A stretch of 45,345 bases of DNA, from assembly GCA_030748735.1 (NCBI GenBank), contig JASMLK010000129.1, forward strand, positions 1 to 45,345, in the 5' to 3' direction. This DNA is from Myxococcota bacterium. GTDB lineage: Bacteria; Myxococcota_A; UBA9160; UBA4427. The notes beneath the pieces are model-generated. The model did not search any database and was not told where the DNA came from. It saw nothing but the letters and a program-made list of their open reading frames with translations. Positions 25,019 to 32,988 of the stretch are shown one piece after another (position 1 is the stretch's first letter; each line of letters begins with the position of its first letter). The position numbers and the translations under genes are program-made.

Positions 25019-25588
25019 TCAGAAACGGTACTGGGCCCCGAGTCCAAAGGTCGAGTGGTCGAGGTCTTCGATCTTCCCCGTCGTCACGACGTAGGCCCCC
25101 GAGAAACCGAGGGAGATGCGAGGCGTCACGTACCAGTCGAAGCCGCCGCCGAACTGGGCGCTCACGCCGGCGTCCTTGTCCTTGTCACCGTCCTGATCGA
25201 ATTGGAAGCGTGTCACGCCCATGCCGATCAGGACGTAGGGCTGGAAGCGCAGGGTGGTGAGGTAGCCCTTGAGGTTGCCGTTGAACGACAGGACCGTGAT
25301 GTTGAGGGTGGCGTCGAAGTCGTCTGAGTCATCAGAGTCGATGTGGTCGATGAACGACACCGTGCCTTCGAAGGCGATGTTGGGATGGAAGCGATAGCCG
25401 GCGGTCAGCAGGAACCCGACGCCCGGATCGAAGTCGGGGTCGCCGCTGTAGTCGTCGAAGGACTCGTCCACCAGGTCGAGGGCGATGCCGAGGTAGGGGC
25501 CCATCTTCGGCGGGTTCTGCGCGTGGGCGGCCGATGGCGGTAGCGATAGCGCCGCCGAGGCGACGACGAGTGCGAGCAGGCGGCGCAT
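25019..25588 (-). CDS. Secreted outer-membrane beta-barrel protein
   Basis: A 189-residue protein with a clear signal peptide (MRRLLALVVASAALSL, cleavage likely after AHA) and alternating polar/apolar strands typical of small eight-stranded barrels of the OmpW/opacity type. It ends in AQYRF, and a terminal Phe is the usual recognition signal for the barrel-assembly machinery. The loops are rich in Asp (DSDDSDD, DQDGDKDKD), which could bind calcium; that is inference. ATG 25588 is the only start that gives a good signal peptide. Function unknown. Confidence 0.8.
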   Translation of the reverse strand: MRRLLALVVASAALSLPPSAAHAQNPPKMGPYLGIALDLVDESFDDYSGDPDFDPGVGFLLTAGYRFHPNIAFEGTVSFIDHIDSDDSDDFDATLNITVLSFNGNLKGYLTTLRFQPYVLIGMGVTRFQFDQDGDKDKDAGVSAQFGGGFDWYVTPRISLGFSGAYVVTTGKIEDLDHSTFGLGAQYRF

Positions 25589-25804
25589 CGCCCAGCACCC
25601 GCCTCGCGGGTCTCGCCCGGCCACGCCGGTCGGGTCAGAACACCGAATAGGTCGACTCATCGTGTGGGACCTGTCCGCGTAAGCACGAGATTTCGTATCC
25701 GTCCAATGGATTCGTAGCCGCGAGGAGGTCGCGTCTGGAAGCATTGGGATCGCGGGGGGCGTCGGTGTGTATGCTGACCGACTCCCGACCAAAAGACAAC
25801 CGCG

Positions 25805-26416
25805 TCAGGTTCCCGAACCGCTGAGTCCGGCGAGTTCGAGTGCTTCGAGGTACCGCTCGCGCGTATTGCAGTCGATGAAGCTTCGAAGGTCGGGGTCGTA
25901 GCGGCGCACGGTCTCTTCGTCTACGACCGCGACACCCGGCTGCTCGGCGAGCACGCGGGGCCTGCGTTCCTGGCTGGCGAGCAGCCGTTCGATTTCGGGC
26001 AGCAGCGTCTTGCCGTAGACCGCGCACGTGGTCATGTAGTGGCCGCCGACATGCGGGATCGCGCCCGCACCTCTGCGTGCGATGGCGAGCAACCCCTCGA
26101 TCAGGGCAGGCACGACGAGCGGGGCGTCGCACGAAACGACGAAAGCCTGACTGGCGCGGACCGCCGCAAGGCCGGCGGCCAGCCCCGCCAGCGGTCCTTC
26201 TCCCGAAGCGGGGTCACGCGCGACCGGAAGCCCGAGCCGTTCGTTGGCGGGGATCGCCTGTCCCTCTCGCGCAACGAGCCAGACCTCGTCGACACAGCCC
26301 GACACCGTGGCGACGATGTGTTCGATCAGGGTCGCTGCGCCGAACGGCAGATGGGCTTTGTCTTCGCCCATCCGCTTGGAAAAGCCCCCGCAGAGGACGA
26401 GCGCTGCATCGTTCAT
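25805..26416 (-). CDS. mobA: Molybdenum cofactor guanylyltransferase
   Basis: Attaches GMP to molybdopterin to make the guanine dinucleotide cofactor. The 203 residues begin with LCGGFSKRMGEDKAHLPFG, the MobA-type nucleotidyltransferase signature, and contain SCDAPLV (metal-binding Asp region) and the late FIDCNT segment. The bis-MGD formate dehydrogenase encoded about 0.9 kb downstream on the same strand is a likely client (inference). ATG 26416 lies 4 bases after the stop of the broken aldo/keto reductase gene, so it was probably co-transcribed with it. Related cytidylyltransferases (MocA-like) are the main alternative. Confidence 0.82.
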   Translation of the reverse strand: MNDAALVLCGGFSKRMGEDKAHLPFGAATLIEHIVATVSGCVDEVWLVAREGQAIPANERLGLPVARDPASGEGPLAGLAAGLAAVRASQAFVVSCDAPLVVPALIEGLLAIARRGAGAIPHVGGHYMTTCAVYGKTLLPEIERLLASQERRPRVLAEQPGVAVVDEETVRRYDPDLRSFIDCNTRERYLEALELAGLSGSGT

Positions 26417-26420
26417 GGGA

Positions 26421-27073
26421 TCAACCCATCGGGTACATGATTCGCCTGGTGATCTCGTCGCAGCGCGCGAGCACATCGGCCGGCAGTTCCTCTTCGGCGG
26501 CCTTCAGCGATTCGTCGAGTTGCTCGACCGTGGTCGCGCCCACCAGCGTCGAGCCGAGGAAGTCGCGCGAAAGCGTCCAGGCGATCGCGAAGGCGGCCAT
26601 CGGGAGATCGCATTCCTTTGCGAGCTCGGACAACGCGTCGACGGTGCCGAGGGTCTTCTCGTTGACGAAGCGCTTCGTCATCGTTTCACCTCGCACGGGG
26701 TCCTTGCGATAGGTCGAAAAGCGCGCGGGTTCGGGCCAGGCGCCGCCCTGGTACTTGCCCGAGAGCACACCGCCGGCCAGCGGGCTATAGGCCAACCGCC
26801 ACCCGAGCCCGTCACCTTGCTCGCCAGGATGATCGAATCGCGCGATCGCCCGGCCATCCACTTGCCCACGATTTCTTCGGTCTTGCCCGCCCACTTCGGG
26901 TTGGGCGGGACCGGGTACATCTCGGCGGCGTCGAAGAAGTTGATCCCGGCGTCGATCGCGCGATCCATGATCGCATGACTCGCCTGCTCGTCGGCCATGC
27001 TGCCAAAGGTCATGGTCCCCATGCCGATCTCCGAAACCACGAGACCGGTGCGGCCGAGGCGTCGCTGCTTCAT
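26421..27073 (-). pseudogene. Aldo/keto reductase with internal deletion and frameshift
   Basis: Two pieces of one NADPH-dependent aldo/keto reductase lie in different frames. The first (27073 down to about 26800, 94 residues) starts [10 protein letters not shown] and holds [11 protein letters not shown] (catalytic Asp and Tyr) and [13 protein letters not shown] (catalytic Lys). The second (about 26795 to 26421, 125 residues) starts [15 protein letters not shown] and includes VGATTVEQLDESL. The central 125-130 residues expected in this family, including the catalytic His segment, are missing, and the junction near 26791-26804 changes frame. ATG 27073 has GGGGAG 7 bases upstream. The product cannot be active. 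mobA follows directly. Confidence 0.85.
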
Positions 27074-27122
27074 CGAAGTGCTCCCCATGCTGGTGAGCGA
27101 GTGACTCTACCCCAGGCCGCAA

Positions 27123-27198
27123 GCGCCGGTTCCGAGAGGAAGCCCGTTCCGAGTCTTCGAAACCGGGGGGCCGCGTTCGAATCGCGCCCGGGGCTCCG
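27123..27198 (+). other. Degenerate tRNA-like element
   Basis: GCGCCGG (27123-27129) pairs with CCGGGGC (27188-27194) with one mismatch. A T-arm with loop TTCGAAT (27176-27182) and four stem pairs sits at the right distance, giving a 73-base tRNA-sized unit followed by CCG rather than CCA. A small TTCC-GAGA-GGAA hairpin stands where the D-arm would be. No acceptable anticodon stem can be drawn at the expected place, so this is more likely a decayed tRNA than a working one. Chance is possible. Confidence 0.3.
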
Positions 27199-27200
27199 TT

Positions 27201-27223
27201 CTTGAACTGGATTCGAACCCAGT
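27201..27223. repeat. Left copy of hairpin repeat flanking the HNH gene
   Basis: Contains ACTGG-(8 bases)-CCAGT and matches the right copy at 28566-28588 in 18 of 23 positions in the same orientation. GTTCTTGAA (27198-27206), overlapping its left edge, is an exact inverted match to TTCAAGAAC at 28540-28548. It lies 12 bases after the HNH stop. Confidence 0.5.
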
Positions 27224-27235
27224 CGAAAGAGCGAA

Positions 27236-28291
27236 TCACCCGCTACCCGGCCGCCACTGGTTCATCTTCTCGGCACCGAACGCCAGCTCGGCTTCGTAGT
27301 GGTTATGGGCGCGACAGCGCAGCGCGATGTTGTCGACTGCGTGTTCGTGACAGCGGGCCCATGGGACCTGGTGGTGGAACTCGATTCGCCCTGTTTCTCC
27401 GCATCGGGTGCCATCGCGCGATACGTAGGCGCAGCGTCCTGCGTCGCGTTCCCAGATGGTGCGACGGATTTCGGCGGGGATGTGGCGAGAAGGCGTCTTG
27501 GTCGATGAAGCGCGCGGCGCGCGTGGCCTGGCGCAGCTCCCGACCTTCTGCTTCTTCACCCGCTCGAGCAACTCAGTGATCGCCTTCGCGAGGATCTTCC
27601 CGACATCTCCGTCGGGGATCGTGTGGCGGAGCAGGTCCCGGAGCTCTTCCAGTTGGGCATGCACGTCCGCGTCCGCAACGAAACGCACGGAGTAGCGAGA
27701 TTCGCCGAGGGGTTCGGGGTGTGGAGCGCGGGCGGCCGCAGGTGCCGAGTCGTTCGTGGGCCTCGGGTTCGTCTTCACCTGGAGAGGTACGGCCGTTTCT
27801 GTTTCCGCTTTCGAACGAACAACGCGGCTCTGGCTGGCCGGCGTGGCCGGAGGCTTCACCACAAGCTTTCGGACGAAGTTCGGGCCTGCCTCCCGCGGCT
27901 TTTGCTCCGCGATCCGCTGCTTGATCTCGCGTGCGGTCGCACCGCGCGCCATCGCCAACCAGGGCTCCAACTCACCATCCGCGAGATGCGGAGCGATCAA
28001 ACTCGCACCCGTGAGATGGACCTCTCCCTGCTGCACCGCATCCAACAAGCCGGGAAACCGCCGCCCAGCCCGTGCAACCGCGATCCGCTTGTACGCGACG
28101 CACTCCGAGAAACCCAGCACCTTCACGCAGTAGTCGAACATCGAAGGGCACGCCCGGCCGAGATACAGCCGTCGTGAATCCACTTCAGCGAGATGCCTCG
28201 GTAGTTCGACTTCGAACCCGCGCTCGCGCCGCACGAGCTTGCGTGTATCGATCAATGGCTGATCGTTGGAAAGACCTTCGAGAGAGGACAT
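27236..28291 (-). CDS. HNH endonuclease domain protein
   Basis: A 351-residue protein. The N-terminal half is helical (LAEVDSRRLYLGRACPSMFDYCVKVL is followed by a segment ending in TAREIKQRI) and resembles regions found before HNH domains in multi-copy deltaproteobacterial proteins; the middle is a Pro/Ala-rich linker. The C-terminus has the nuclease core: IWERDAGRCAYV, CGETGRIEFHHQVPWA (catalytic His pair) and DNIALRCRAHN. ATG 28291 is preferred to GTG 28330 because AAGGA lies close upstream, though spacing is short. Related hairpin repeats flank it on both sides. Target and role (mobile nuclease, defence, or other) are unknown. Confidence 0.82.
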   Translation of the reverse strand: MSSLEGLSNDQPLIDTRKLVRRERGFEVELPRHLAEVDSRRLYLGRACPSMFDYCVKVLGFSECVAYKRIAVARAGRRFPGLLDAVQQGEVHLTGASLIAPHLADGELEPWLAMARGATAREIKQRIAEQKPREAGPNFVRKLVVKPPATPASQSRVVRSKAETETAVPLQVKTNPRPTNDSAPAAARAPHPEPLGESRYSVRFVADADVHAQLEELRDLLRHTIPDGDVGKILAKAITELLERVKKQKVGSCARPRAPRASSTKTPSRHIPAEIRRTIWERDAGRCAYVSRDGTRCGETGRIEFHHQVPWARCHEHAVDNIALRCRAHNHYEAELAFGAEKMNQWRPGSG

Positions 28292-28565
28292 TGTCCTTGC
28301 TACCCCAACCGGGACCGTGGGGTGTCGCACGAAGGCATTGTAGCGGCGGGGTTTTCGGCTTCGGTGAATGGCGCGTGCCGTGCTTTCTTGTCGCGATTGC
28401 GTTTCGATTCACCACGACGCCGAACTCACGACACACGCGTGTTCCGCCCCTCGTGTCATCGCTTTCAATCGCAGCGGCAAGGCCCTTCGATTCGCCCGCG
28501 AAAACCTGTCAAGCGTTGCGGCTCACTCTGTCGAGAGCATTCAAGAACATGCTCGCGTGACACAG

Positions 28566-28590
28566 CATCAACTGGATGTGAATCCAGTTG
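28566..28590. repeat. Right copy of hairpin repeat flanking the HNH gene
   Basis: CAACTGGAT and ATCCAGTTG form a perfect 9-bp stem around GTGA (28569-28590). Bases 28566-28588 match the left copy at 27201-27223 in 18 of 23 positions. The two copies bracket the HNH gene and its promoter side. Confidence 0.55.
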
Positions 28591-28638
28591 GTCGAAGACG
28601 GAGGCGCCGTCGGTTGCCCGCAGATGACGAAAAGATCA

Positions 28639-28650
28639 GTTGAATTCAAC
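28639..28650. promoter_or_regulatory. 12-base palindrome upstream of the FG-GAP gene
   Basis: GTTGAATTCAAC is a perfect palindrome 24 bases before a TATGAT hexamer (28674-28679). That hexamer would place transcription start near 28686, with the ribosome site at 28704. No good -35 box is seen. The palindrome could be an operator; this is inference. Confidence 0.3.
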
Positions 28651-28715
28651 GCCCACCCAGTCACCACAGCGTGTATGATGATTGCGTCCGTTCTGATGTG
28701 TTCGGAGGTCTCGTG

Positions 28716-30899
28716 GTGTTTGTTCGCAGTTCTCGCTGTGCGGTTTCGCTCGGCGCCTTGATGGCTGCTCTCGCGCTGTTGTTTTCCGGCCAGGCCCCGG
28801 CTGCGAGCCTCGACTCCGTCTTCCTGACCTCGTCTACGGGAACTTCGACCATCAACGAAGGCGACACGATCCAGTTCGAAGTCATCCTGACGTCCACGCC
28901 CGGGCAGACTTACACGAGAATGAACTGGTCGCTCTCGGGCGACGCCGACGCTGCGCTCGGAGCCTACCCCTTCAATGACTGGGCCGGTGTGCGTAATTGG
29001 GTGGTCGATTGGGCGTGGCACTACACGCCACCGGGTGGTTACAAGGTGAAATTCGGGACGAATGGCCGAATGGCACCGGTGCCCGGTTTGTCGACCATTC
29101 CCGCTCGCGCCAGCATCGAGCACGGATGGTTCTCCTTGCTGTCCAAGACAGGCGACGGTGTCCCGGCACTCGTGGGCACGGTCACGTTGCAGGCCGACTG
29201 GGGGGGCGTGTACGACGGGGGTGCCTTCTTCTACACCTCAGATGGCTTCTTCGACGGCTTCCTGCCGGACAGCGTGACGGTTAGCGCCGCGTCGTTCACC
29301 GTCATCGGCATCACAGACACCGATGGCGACGGTGTCGTTGATTCGAGCGACAACTGCATCGATCACCCGAACCCGAGCCAGACCGACACCAACGGGGACG
29401 GTGTTGGGGATGCGTGCAGTCATCTTCTTGCCGAGCTGAAGTTCACTTCGCCGTTGATGAACATCGATGACAACTTCGGATTCGATGTGTCCCTCGATGG
29501 CCAACGCGCACTCGTTGGAGCGTACGGCGACAACCAGATGGCTACCGCTGCGGGTGCCGCGTATCTGTTCCGGGCTTCGACGGGTAACTGGGGTGAGTGG
29601 GTCGAGGAAACCAAGCTCTTTGCTTCGGACTACACGGCCATCGATTACTTCGGTCGTTCCGTTGCCCTCGACGGCGACGTCGCCGTGGTCGGGGCCGATC
29701 GCGTCGACGATGGTGGAACCGCCGATGTCGGCGCCGCCTATATATTCCGGTACAGCGGCACGAGTTGGGTGGAGGAGCAGAAGATCCTGAACCCCGATCC
29801 GAGTTTCGCCGACTACTTTGGTTTTGGGGTGGCAATCTCCGGCGACGTCGTCGTCGTTGGTGCGTACTGGGACGACGACGGCGACACCGACGCGGGCTCG
29901 GTCTACGTATTCCGCTACAACGGAACCACCTGGCAGCAAGAGCAGAAGCTCATCCCGAGCAATCCGGGGTTGGGTGGAAGCTTCGGCAAGTCGCCTTCGG
30001 TCTCCGGCAATACGATCCTCGTCGGAACGCAGACCGGCGAGGCCCATGTCTTTCGATTCAACGGCGTGCAGTGGGTGGAAGAACAGGTCTTGACTACGAC
30101 TGGCACGCTTTCGAACGCCGTAGCGATTTCAGGCGATGTCGCGGTCGTGGGCTCGCCGATCGATTCCGAGAACGGCTTCAACGCCGGAGCCGCTCACGTT
30201 TTCCGCTACAACGGTTCGAGCTGGGTCGAAGAAACCAAACTCACGCCAGCGGACGCTGCAGCCGAGGATCTCTTCGGCGATTCGGTTTCCGTCGACGATG
30301 CAACGATCGTAGTGGGTGCGCGTCACGAAGAAGAGCAGGGCGACAACGCCGGTGCGGCCTATGTCTTTCACTTCGATGGGCAGAACTGGGTCGAGCACGA
30401 CAAGCTGACCGCTTCGGACGGTGGCGATCATCAATGGTTCGGCCAATCAGTCGCCATCGACGGCCATCGGGTCCTGGTCGGCGCCTATGGGGACAACGTC
30501 GTCGAGCACGGGGTGTATCTCTTCCCGCAGTTCGGCCTCGCCGCGCAGGTCGGTGCGCTCGCGCCGCTTTCGATCGCACTTCTCTCGGGGCTTACCGCAG
30601 TCGCGGGTTATCGCAGGCTATCGCGGCGGGCCTTGTCCGCCGATGGGATCAAGTCCAGATGGCGCTGCTTGTCGGCAATCGTCGAAAGTCTAGCTAGTTG
30701 TTTCCGCGCGCACGCGCCACAGGCGCCGGCAGCGGTGTCGACATGCGCCCGCGCAGCAGGATGGCGAGTCCGAGCGTGGCCGCCAGGATGCCCCCCACCA
30801 CGAAAGCGACGACGTGGTAGACACCCACGAACCCACCGCCGGGTTTCACCCATTCGACCATGGCGACTGCGCTCGCTCCGACGCCGAACGTCATGGTGA
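28716..30899 (+). CDS. Secreted FG-GAP beta-propeller protein with calcium-binding repeat
   Basis: GTG 28716 has GGAGG 7 bases upstream and gives a signal peptide (VSLGALMAALALLFSG, cleavage near APA). Next come a domain of about 170 residues, a thrombospondin type-3 calcium motif (DTDGDGVVDSSDNC...TDTNGDGVGDAC), and seven FG-GAP-like repeats, each with a form of FGxSVAxxGDxxVVGA followed by YVFRYNGTxW. Seven repeats suggest a seven-bladed propeller, so an extracellular or surface role. A hydrophobic segment plus Arg-rich tail (APLSIALLSGLTAVAGYRRLSRR) resembles a C-terminal sorting signal. The frame then runs about 85 residues more, overlapping the convergent MFS gene by 206 bases; that end is doubtful. 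Confidence 0.82.
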   Translation: MFVRSSRCAVSLGALMAALALLFSGQAPAASLDSVFLTSSTGTSTINEGDTIQFEVILTSTPGQTYTRMNWSLSGDADAALGAYPFNDWAGVRNWVVDWAWHYTPPGGYKVKFGTNGRMAPVPGLSTIPARASIEHGWFSLLSKTGDGVPALVGTVTLQADWGGVYDGGAFFYTSDGFFDGFLPDSVTVSAASFTVIGITDTDGDGVVDSSDNCIDHPNPSQTDTNGDGVGDACSHLLAELKFTSPLMNIDDNFGFDVSLDGQRALVGAYGDNQMATAAGAAYLFRASTGNWGEWVEETKLFASDYTAIDYFGRSVALDGDVAVVGADRVDDGGTADVGAAYIFRYSGTSWVEEQKILNPDPSFADYFGFGVAISGDVVVVGAYWDDDGDTDAGSVYVFRYNGTTWQQEQKLIPSNPGLGGSFGKSPSVSGNTILVGTQTGEAHVFRFNGVQWVEEQVLTTTGTLSNAVAISGDVAVVGSPIDSENGFNAGAAHVFRYNGSSWVEETKLTPADAAAEDLFGDSVSVDDATIVVGARHEEEQGDNAGAAYVFHFDGQNWVEHDKLTASDGGDHQWFGQSVAIDGHRVLVGAYGDNVVEHGVYLFPQFGLAAQVGALAPLSIALLSGLTAVAGYRRLSRRALSADGIKSRWRCLSAIVESLASCFRAHAPQAPAAVSTCARAAGWRVRAWPPGCPPPRKRRRGRHPRTHRRVSPIRPWRLRSLRRRTSW

Positions 30900-31923
30900 A
30901 CTTGAGACCATAGGCGGTTGCACGCCAACGCTCCGGTGTGAGCTGCGCGTACAGGCTGTTCTCGAGTGGTTGCATGCCGAGAGAGAAGAACGCGAAGAAC
31001 GCGGCTGCGACCAGCAGTGGTGTGTCGAACGCGATCGGAATCAGGAGCACCGCGGGCAGACTTCCCAGATGGAATAGGAAGTAGGCCGGTGCGAGGGGGA
31101 AGCGATCGGCCAACCTTCCACCGATGTACTGGCCCACGATTCCGAAGCTGATCGCGAAGGATGTCGCGAGGCCGTAGTGAAGGAAGTCGATGCGTTCGGC
31201 GAACAGGCCCGGTTGCACAACCGAGTTGGCGCGGTAGTTGAAACCGCCGAACAGGGCCGCGGCGCAGAGCAGTGCGAAACAAGCGAAGCGCCAACGCGGG
31301 GAGCGATGCGCGTCGTGCGCGAGCTGCGTTTCTTCACTGCGCACCGGTTCATCGAAGTTCAGCAGACCGGTTGCAAGGGCGACGGCGAGGATCGCCGCGC
31401 CCGTGATGATGAAGGTCGCACGGCTCCCCAGCTGCGTGGCGAGCAAGCCCGTCACCATGGGGCCGAGGGCGATGCCGACGTTGCCGTAGATGCCGTTGAT
31501 TCCAAGCGCCGTGCCGCGGGCGCGGACCGCGCGTGAGATCAGGCTCATCCCGGCCGGGTGATAGGTGCTCGCGCCCAGCCCGGCCAACGCGAGACACGCC
31601 ACGATGGGCCAGCCGGGCGCCGCCCAGCCCGCCAGAATGAAGGCCAGGCCCGAAAGCAGGAGTCCACCCGAAACGAGGCGTCTGCAACCGAAGTGATCCG
31701 CGAGGTAGCCGGCGGGCAGGGCGCCGAAGCCCAGCAGCATGTAGCCGAGCAGGCTCCAGCCCAGAACCTCTTCGAGGGGGAGGCCGACTTCGACGGCGTA
31801 CACCACCGCCAGCGTCGGGTAGGCGAGCTCCGTGTAGTGGGTCAGCGCATGGGCGCAGCCGGTGTAGACGAGAACGTTCTTCTCGTTCGCATCGAAGCGC
31901 TGCGCAGTGTCGTCGGCCGTCAC
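30694..31923 (-). CDS. Major facilitator superfamily transporter
   Basis: A 409-residue membrane protein with about twelve hydrophobic helices. The MFS loop motifs are visible: GYLADHFGCRRLV after helix 2 and GGRLADRF in the second half. The layout (HYTELAYPTLAVVY, STYHPAGMSLISRA) resembles the fosmidomycin-resistance-type branch, but the substrate cannot be told. The GTG start lies 3 bases after the stop of the LLM oxidoreductase gene, so the two are an operon. Its 3' end overlaps the frame of the convergent FG-GAP protein. Confidence 0.88.
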   Translation of the reverse strand: MTADDTAQRFDANEKNVLVYTGCAHALTHYTELAYPTLAVVYAVEVGLPLEEVLGWSLLGYMLLGFGALPAGYLADHFGCRRLVSGGLLLSGLAFILAGWAAPGWPIVACLALAGLGASTYHPAGMSLISRAVRARGTALGINGIYGNVGIALGPMVTGLLATQLGSRATFIITGAAILAVALATGLLNFDEPVRSEETQLAHDAHRSPRWRFACFALLCAAALFGGFNYRANSVVQPGLFAERIDFLHYGLATSFAISFGIVGQYIGGRLADRFPLAPAYFLFHLGSLPAVLLIPIAFDTPLLVAAAFFAFFSLGMQPLENSLYAQLTPERWRATAYGLKFTMTFGVGASAVAMVEWVKPGGGFVGVYHVVAFVVGGILAATLGLAILLRGRMSTPLPAPVARARGNN

Positions 31924-31926
31924 CTG

Positions 31927-32814
31927 TCAGGCGACCGCCTTCATGAAGGTCTCGAGCGCATCGATGTAGCTCTGCGTTCCGCTGTATCCCACGTGTTTCT
32001 CGCCGACGTAGACTGCGGCGGTGTCCATCGCGCGTAGTGAAAGATGCGTGCCGCCAATGTCCCGCCACACCTCGACGTTGCGAACCCAGGACGCTTCACC
32101 CTGGCTGAAGTCGATGCTCGCGTCGGCGCCAAAGCCGGTCGGGTCTCGCCCTTCAGCTTCGAGCAGTTCCCCCATGCGCTCGAACTGCTCGGTCACGCGC
32201 TCGGGCTTCGTTCCGTAGATGAACCCGTCACCCTTCTTTGCCGCGCGACGCATCGCGACGTCGTTGAAACCGCCGAACCAGATCGGGAGGTCGGGGCGGG
32301 GCTTCGGCAGGATGCCCGCGCGATCGATCCGGTGATGTTCGCCGGTGTAGTCGAGCACCGGTTCGCGCCAGAGTTTGCGCAACAGGTCCACCTGTTCGTC
32401 GAAGCGCTTTCCGCGGTCATCCCACGCTTCGCCCAGGCTCTCGTATTCGATGTAGTTCCAGCCCGTTCCGACACCGAGACGCAGGCGACCCTGAGAGAGG
32501 ATGTCGACCTCCGCCGCCTGCTTCGCCACCAGCGCGGTCTGTCGTTGCGGCAGCACGAGCACGCCGGTCGAAAGGCCGATGGTCTCCGTGACCGCAGCGA
32601 GAAAACCCATCGTGACGAAGACTTCGTGGTAGGGGTCCTTTTCCGTATAGGGCCCCATGAACTTCGGATCGCGGCCTTCGTGTTCGGCTCCGAGGACGTG
32701 GTCGTACAACAGGATGTGGCTGTAGCCGAGGCCTTCGGCCGCCTGTGCCCAGTCGCGAATCGCGGCAGGGTCGGTTCCGATTTCGGGAGTCGGGAAGATG
32801 GCGCCGAAGTTCAC
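31927..32814 (-). CDS. LLM-class (luciferase-like) flavin-dependent oxidoreductase
   Basis: TIM-barrel oxidoreductase of 295 residues using FMN or F420. Family segments are AEGLGYSHILLYDHVLG, LSTGVLVLPQRQTALVAKQAAEVD, GRLRLGVGTGWNYIEYESLG, the FDEQVDLLRKLW helix and PKPRPDLPIWFGGFND. It is closest in look to the group annotated as F420-dependent, but cofactor choice cannot be proven from motifs and no F420 synthesis gene is present. Start: GGAG overlaps the first GTG (32820) and is 5 bases from GTG 32814, which I prefer. Substrate unknown; it precedes an MFS transporter by 3 bases. Confidence 0.87.
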   Translation of the reverse strand: MNFGAIFPTPEIGTDPAAIRDWAQAAEGLGYSHILLYDHVLGAEHEGRDPKFMGPYTEKDPYHEVFVTMGFLAAVTETIGLSTGVLVLPQRQTALVAKQAAEVDILSQGRLRLGVGTGWNYIEYESLGEAWDDRGKRFDEQVDLLRKLWREPVLDYTGEHHRIDRAGILPKPRPDLPIWFGGFNDVAMRRAAKKGDGFIYGTKPERVTEQFERMGELLEAEGRDPTGFGADASIDFSQGEASWVRNVEVWRDIGGTHLSLRAMDTAAVYVGEKHVGYSGTQSYIDALETFMKAVA

Positions 32815-32988
32815 CAGCACTCCAATCGTGTGGGCGGTTGGCGCGAGGCGCCCATGGGCCCGGTCAGGAAGTGGGGCGATGGGCGTCGTAGAGGTCGCGC
32901 GCTTCGGCGCTCGGCGAAGTCATCACACGAGCTTCGCAGCCGGTCGTGCCCGGCGTCAAGGGCGCGGATTCTGGCGCTCGCTGCTGCT

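Larger units (their letters stand above)
28292..28715. other. Intergenic region between divergent HNH and FG-GAP genes
   Basis: About 420 bases without a credible gene. It holds the right-hand hairpin repeat (28566-28590), the inverted TTCAAGAAC copy (28540-28548), a 12-base palindrome (28639-28650) and a possible -10 box TATGAT (28674-28679). Base composition is lower in GC than the flanks, as expected for a divergent promoter region. Confidence 0.6.

Noticed and set aside
31927..32814. Calling the LLM oxidoreductase strictly F420-dependent
   Set aside because: FMN- and F420-using members share these motifs and no F420 biosynthesis gene is in view.
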